From an uncultured Acidobacteriia bacterium (GTDB lineage: Bacteria > Acidobacteriota > Terriglobia > Bryobacterales > Bryobacteraceae): a stretch of 64,000 bases of DNA. Position numbers and translations under genes: made by a program. Where the stretch lies: assembly GCA_903923395.1 (NCBI GenBank), contig CAIXXM010000057.1, positions 1 through 64,000 on the forward strand. Direction: 5' to 3'. The notes beneath the pieces were generated by a model. That model searched no databases. It had not been told where the DNA came from and was given only the letters and a program-made list of their open reading frames with translations. This document shows, piece by piece, positions 62,604 to 64,000 of this stretch. Numbering within the stretch: position 1 is the stretch's first letter; the number at the start of each line of letters is the position of its first letter.

Positions 62604-63626
62604 TCAGGCTGGCTGCTGCTGGGTCATGCAATGCAGTGTTCCCAGGCCCCAAACCAGTTCCGTGCAGTTGATGCCAGTTACTACTCTGTCTGGAAAACAC
62701 TCCTGCAGGATATTCAGCGCCACGCGGTCATTCGGATCATTGAACGTGGGCACCAACACCATCCTGTTCGCGACATAAAAATTTGCGTAACTGGCAGGCA
62801 GACGGACACCATCGAAGACCAGAGGCGCGGGCATGGGAAGCTTCACGGCCTTCACGGGGAAAGTCTTGAGAATCTCCCAATTCTCCCGCAAAGGTTCATA
62901 ATTCACTTCGCCTGGATCATCCTCCTGGACAATCACCACCGTCTCCGCATCTGTGAAACGTGCCAGGTCATCCACGTGCCCGTGCGTATCATCTCCCGCG
63001 ATGCCATTCCGCAACCACAACACGCGGTCGAGGCCCAGATAATCCGACATTCTCTGCTCGACCTCGCCGCGGGATAACTCCGGATTTCGCGCTTGAACGG
63101 GGCTCAGCAGACACTCCTCCGTGGTCAGCACCAGGCCCTGCCCGTTGACATCGATACTGCCACCCTCCAGCACCATGCCGGGACGCCAGACTGGCTTCTG
63201 GACCAGATCCGGGATCAATAACCCAGCCGCTTCATCCCTCTGGTGGTTCTCATATTTCGCCCAGCCGTTGAACTGCCATTTCGCGGCAGCCACACTGCCG
63301 GCGGCGTTGCGAATGAAGAGTGGCGCAAAGTCCCTGGCCCAAACACGGTCGGTTTCAACACGGAAGAACTCCACATTCTCCAGCATGCCGCCGCACATCT
63401 GCAGGACTTCCTGCGCCGAAGCCTCGGCCTCTTCATTTTGGATTAGAATCCGGACCTTCTCCACCTGGGAAAGCTTGCGCACAATTTCGCCATACACCCA
63501 GGGGATGGGCGCAAATCGGCCCGGCCAGTCTTCTTCGTTATGAGGCCAGGCAATCCAGGTGGCTTCATGCGGTTCCCACTCGGCGGGCATCCGGTATCCG
63601 AGTTGCTTTGGAGATGCGGTGCTCAC
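62604..63626 (-). CDS. aguA: Agmatine deiminase (peptidyl-arginine deiminase family)
   Basis: 340 residues. AEWEPHEATWIAWPHNEEDW, TDRVWARDFAPLF, GGSIDVNGQGLVLTTEECL and GDDTHGHVDDLARF carry the catalytic Asp/Glu/His. The nucleophilic Cys is in the closing LHCMTQQQ. It turns agmatine into N-carbamoylputrescine. GTG start overlaps the aguB stop (GTGA); the pair completes agmatine-to-putrescine. Confidence 0.93.
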   Translation of the reverse strand: MSTASPKQLGYRMPAEWEPHEATWIAWPHNEEDWPGRFAPIPWVYGEIVRKLSQVEKVRILIQNEEAEASAQEVLQMCGGMLENVEFFRVETDRVWARDFAPLFIRNAAGSVAAAKWQFNGWAKYENHQRDEAAGLLIPDLVQKPVWRPGMVLEGGSIDVNGQGLVLTTEECLLSPVQARNPELSRGEVEQRMSDYLGLDRVLWLRNGIAGDDTHGHVDDLARFTDAETVVIVQEDDPGEVNYEPLRENWEILKTFPVKAVKLPMPAPLVFDGVRLPASYANFYVANRMVLVPTFNDPNDRVALNILQECFPDRVVTGINCTELVWGLGTLHCMTQQQPA

Positions 63627-64000
63627 GCGAGGAACCGGTTCACAATCGGACCGTAAGCGTCAATGCGGCGGTCGCGGAAGAAGGGCCAGTTGCGGCGGAC
63701 CTCCTCCATTTGCGCGGGGTCGCACTCCACCACCAGAATCTCCTCCTGATCGTGCGACGCTTCCGCCAAAACACGTCCAAAGGGATCCGAAACAAACGAT
63801 GCGCCCCAGAACTCCAAGCCACGTTCCGCCGGACCTTCGAAGCCCACGCGGTTTACTGCCGCAACGTAGATTCCATTCGCGATGGCATGTGAGCGCTGCA
63901 TGGTCTTCCAGGCATCATGCTGGGCGGTGCCGAATTCAGCCTTCTCCGCCGGATGCCAGCCGATCGCAGTGGGATAAAACAGAATGTTCGCCCCCTGCAT
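63623..64000 (-). CDS. aguB: N-carbamoylputrescine amidase, 3' part (cut by window edge)
   Basis: 125 residues of the C-terminal half of a nitrilase-family enzyme: ILFYPTAIGWHPAE, QHDAWKTMQRSHAIANGIYV, FWGASFVSDPFGRVLAEAS and NWPFFRDRRIDAYGP. The N-terminal half, with the catalytic Glu, Lys and Cys, lies beyond base 64000. It hydrolyses N-carbamoylputrescine to putrescine, CO2 and ammonia. Confidence 0.92.
   Translation of the reverse strand: MQGANILFYPTAIGWHPAEKAEFGTAQHDAWKTMQRSHAIANGIYVAAVNRVGFEGPAERGLEFWGASFVSDPFGRVLAEASHDQEEILVVECDPAQMEEVRRNWPFFRDRRIDAYGPIVNRFLA

Noticed and set aside
1-64000. tRNA genes, CRISPR arrays, prophage or insertion sequences
   Set aside because: I looked for T-loop motifs, regularly spaced repeats, integrase/transposase motifs and terminal repeats and found none that held up. 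GTTCGA-type hits lie inside coding sequence.

Overview
The window reads as a chromosomal segment of an Acidobacteriota bacterium, most likely of the Solibacter/Bryobacter branch. The clues are a large Oar-like TonB-dependent receptor with an N-terminal carboxypeptidase-regulatory-like domain, a sedolisin protease with a string of IPT domains, a secreted protein ending in what looks like the Solibacter-type TIGR03437 domain, a cytochrome c/copper monooxygenase fusion and many Tat or Sec exported enzymes. This placement is inference from gene content; no rRNA gene is present. I found no tRNA, CRISPR array, prophage or intact insertion sequence. Genes are densely packed, with many 1-8 base stop/start overlaps.

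Layout. 0.3-5.7 kb: an exported M14 peptidase and a lutABC lactate-oxidation operon. 5.9-12.5 kb: exported aldose epimerase, a VapBC-type toxin-antitoxin pair with a visible operator, an MFS exporter, a DHH phosphoesterase, an LDH2-type dehydrogenase, ankyrin and TPR proteins. 12.5-19.5 kb: exported beta-propeller, S53 protease with five IPT domains, a methyltransferase and a B12-binding radical SAM protein. 19.7-26.6 kb: ClpS, a parvulin, a DUF72 protein whose start codon lies inside a terminator-like hairpin, the TonB receptor, and an ArsR/AHSA1/membrane-protein cassette. 26.5-30.6 kb: a serine hydrolase split by an amber codon, two secreted proteins, ZapA with a small coiled-coil partner, ribosomal proteins L20 and L35. 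30.7-35.7 kb: a two-subunit molybdenum hydroxylase, adenosine-specific kinase and three thiol/MauE-type proteins. 35.8-43.9 kb: RNase R, an alkyltransferase-like protein, TerC, FolC, AccD, an acetyltransferase, the cytochrome/monooxygenase fusion, RlmH and RsfS. 43.9-49.5 kb: amidase, alginate-lyase-like enzyme, a metal-ligand-less amidohydrolase relative and small secreted proteins.

The most striking region is 49.5-61.0 kb. This is one co-directional block, hypC-hypD-hypE-hypA-hypB-hyaA-hyaB-hyaC-hyaD-(HypC-like/cNMP fusion)-hypF-(NHL protein). It encodes a membrane-bound group 1 [NiFe] uptake hydrogenase plus its maturation set. A textbook sigma-54 promoter (-24/-12) stands just upstream of hypC. 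A 13-bp-arm inverted repeat lies about 100 bp upstream of the predicted transcription start, where an enhancer-binding protein would sit. Two parts of the set are unusual. HypA has lost its zinc domain. A second HypC-like protein lacks the essential Cys2 and is fused to a cyclic-nucleotide-binding-type domain, which makes it a candidate signal-responsive modulator of hydrogenase maturation.

The right edge carries a secreted molybdopterin-fold protein paired with a di-heme peroxidase, and aguA plus the 3' part of aguB for putrescine synthesis.
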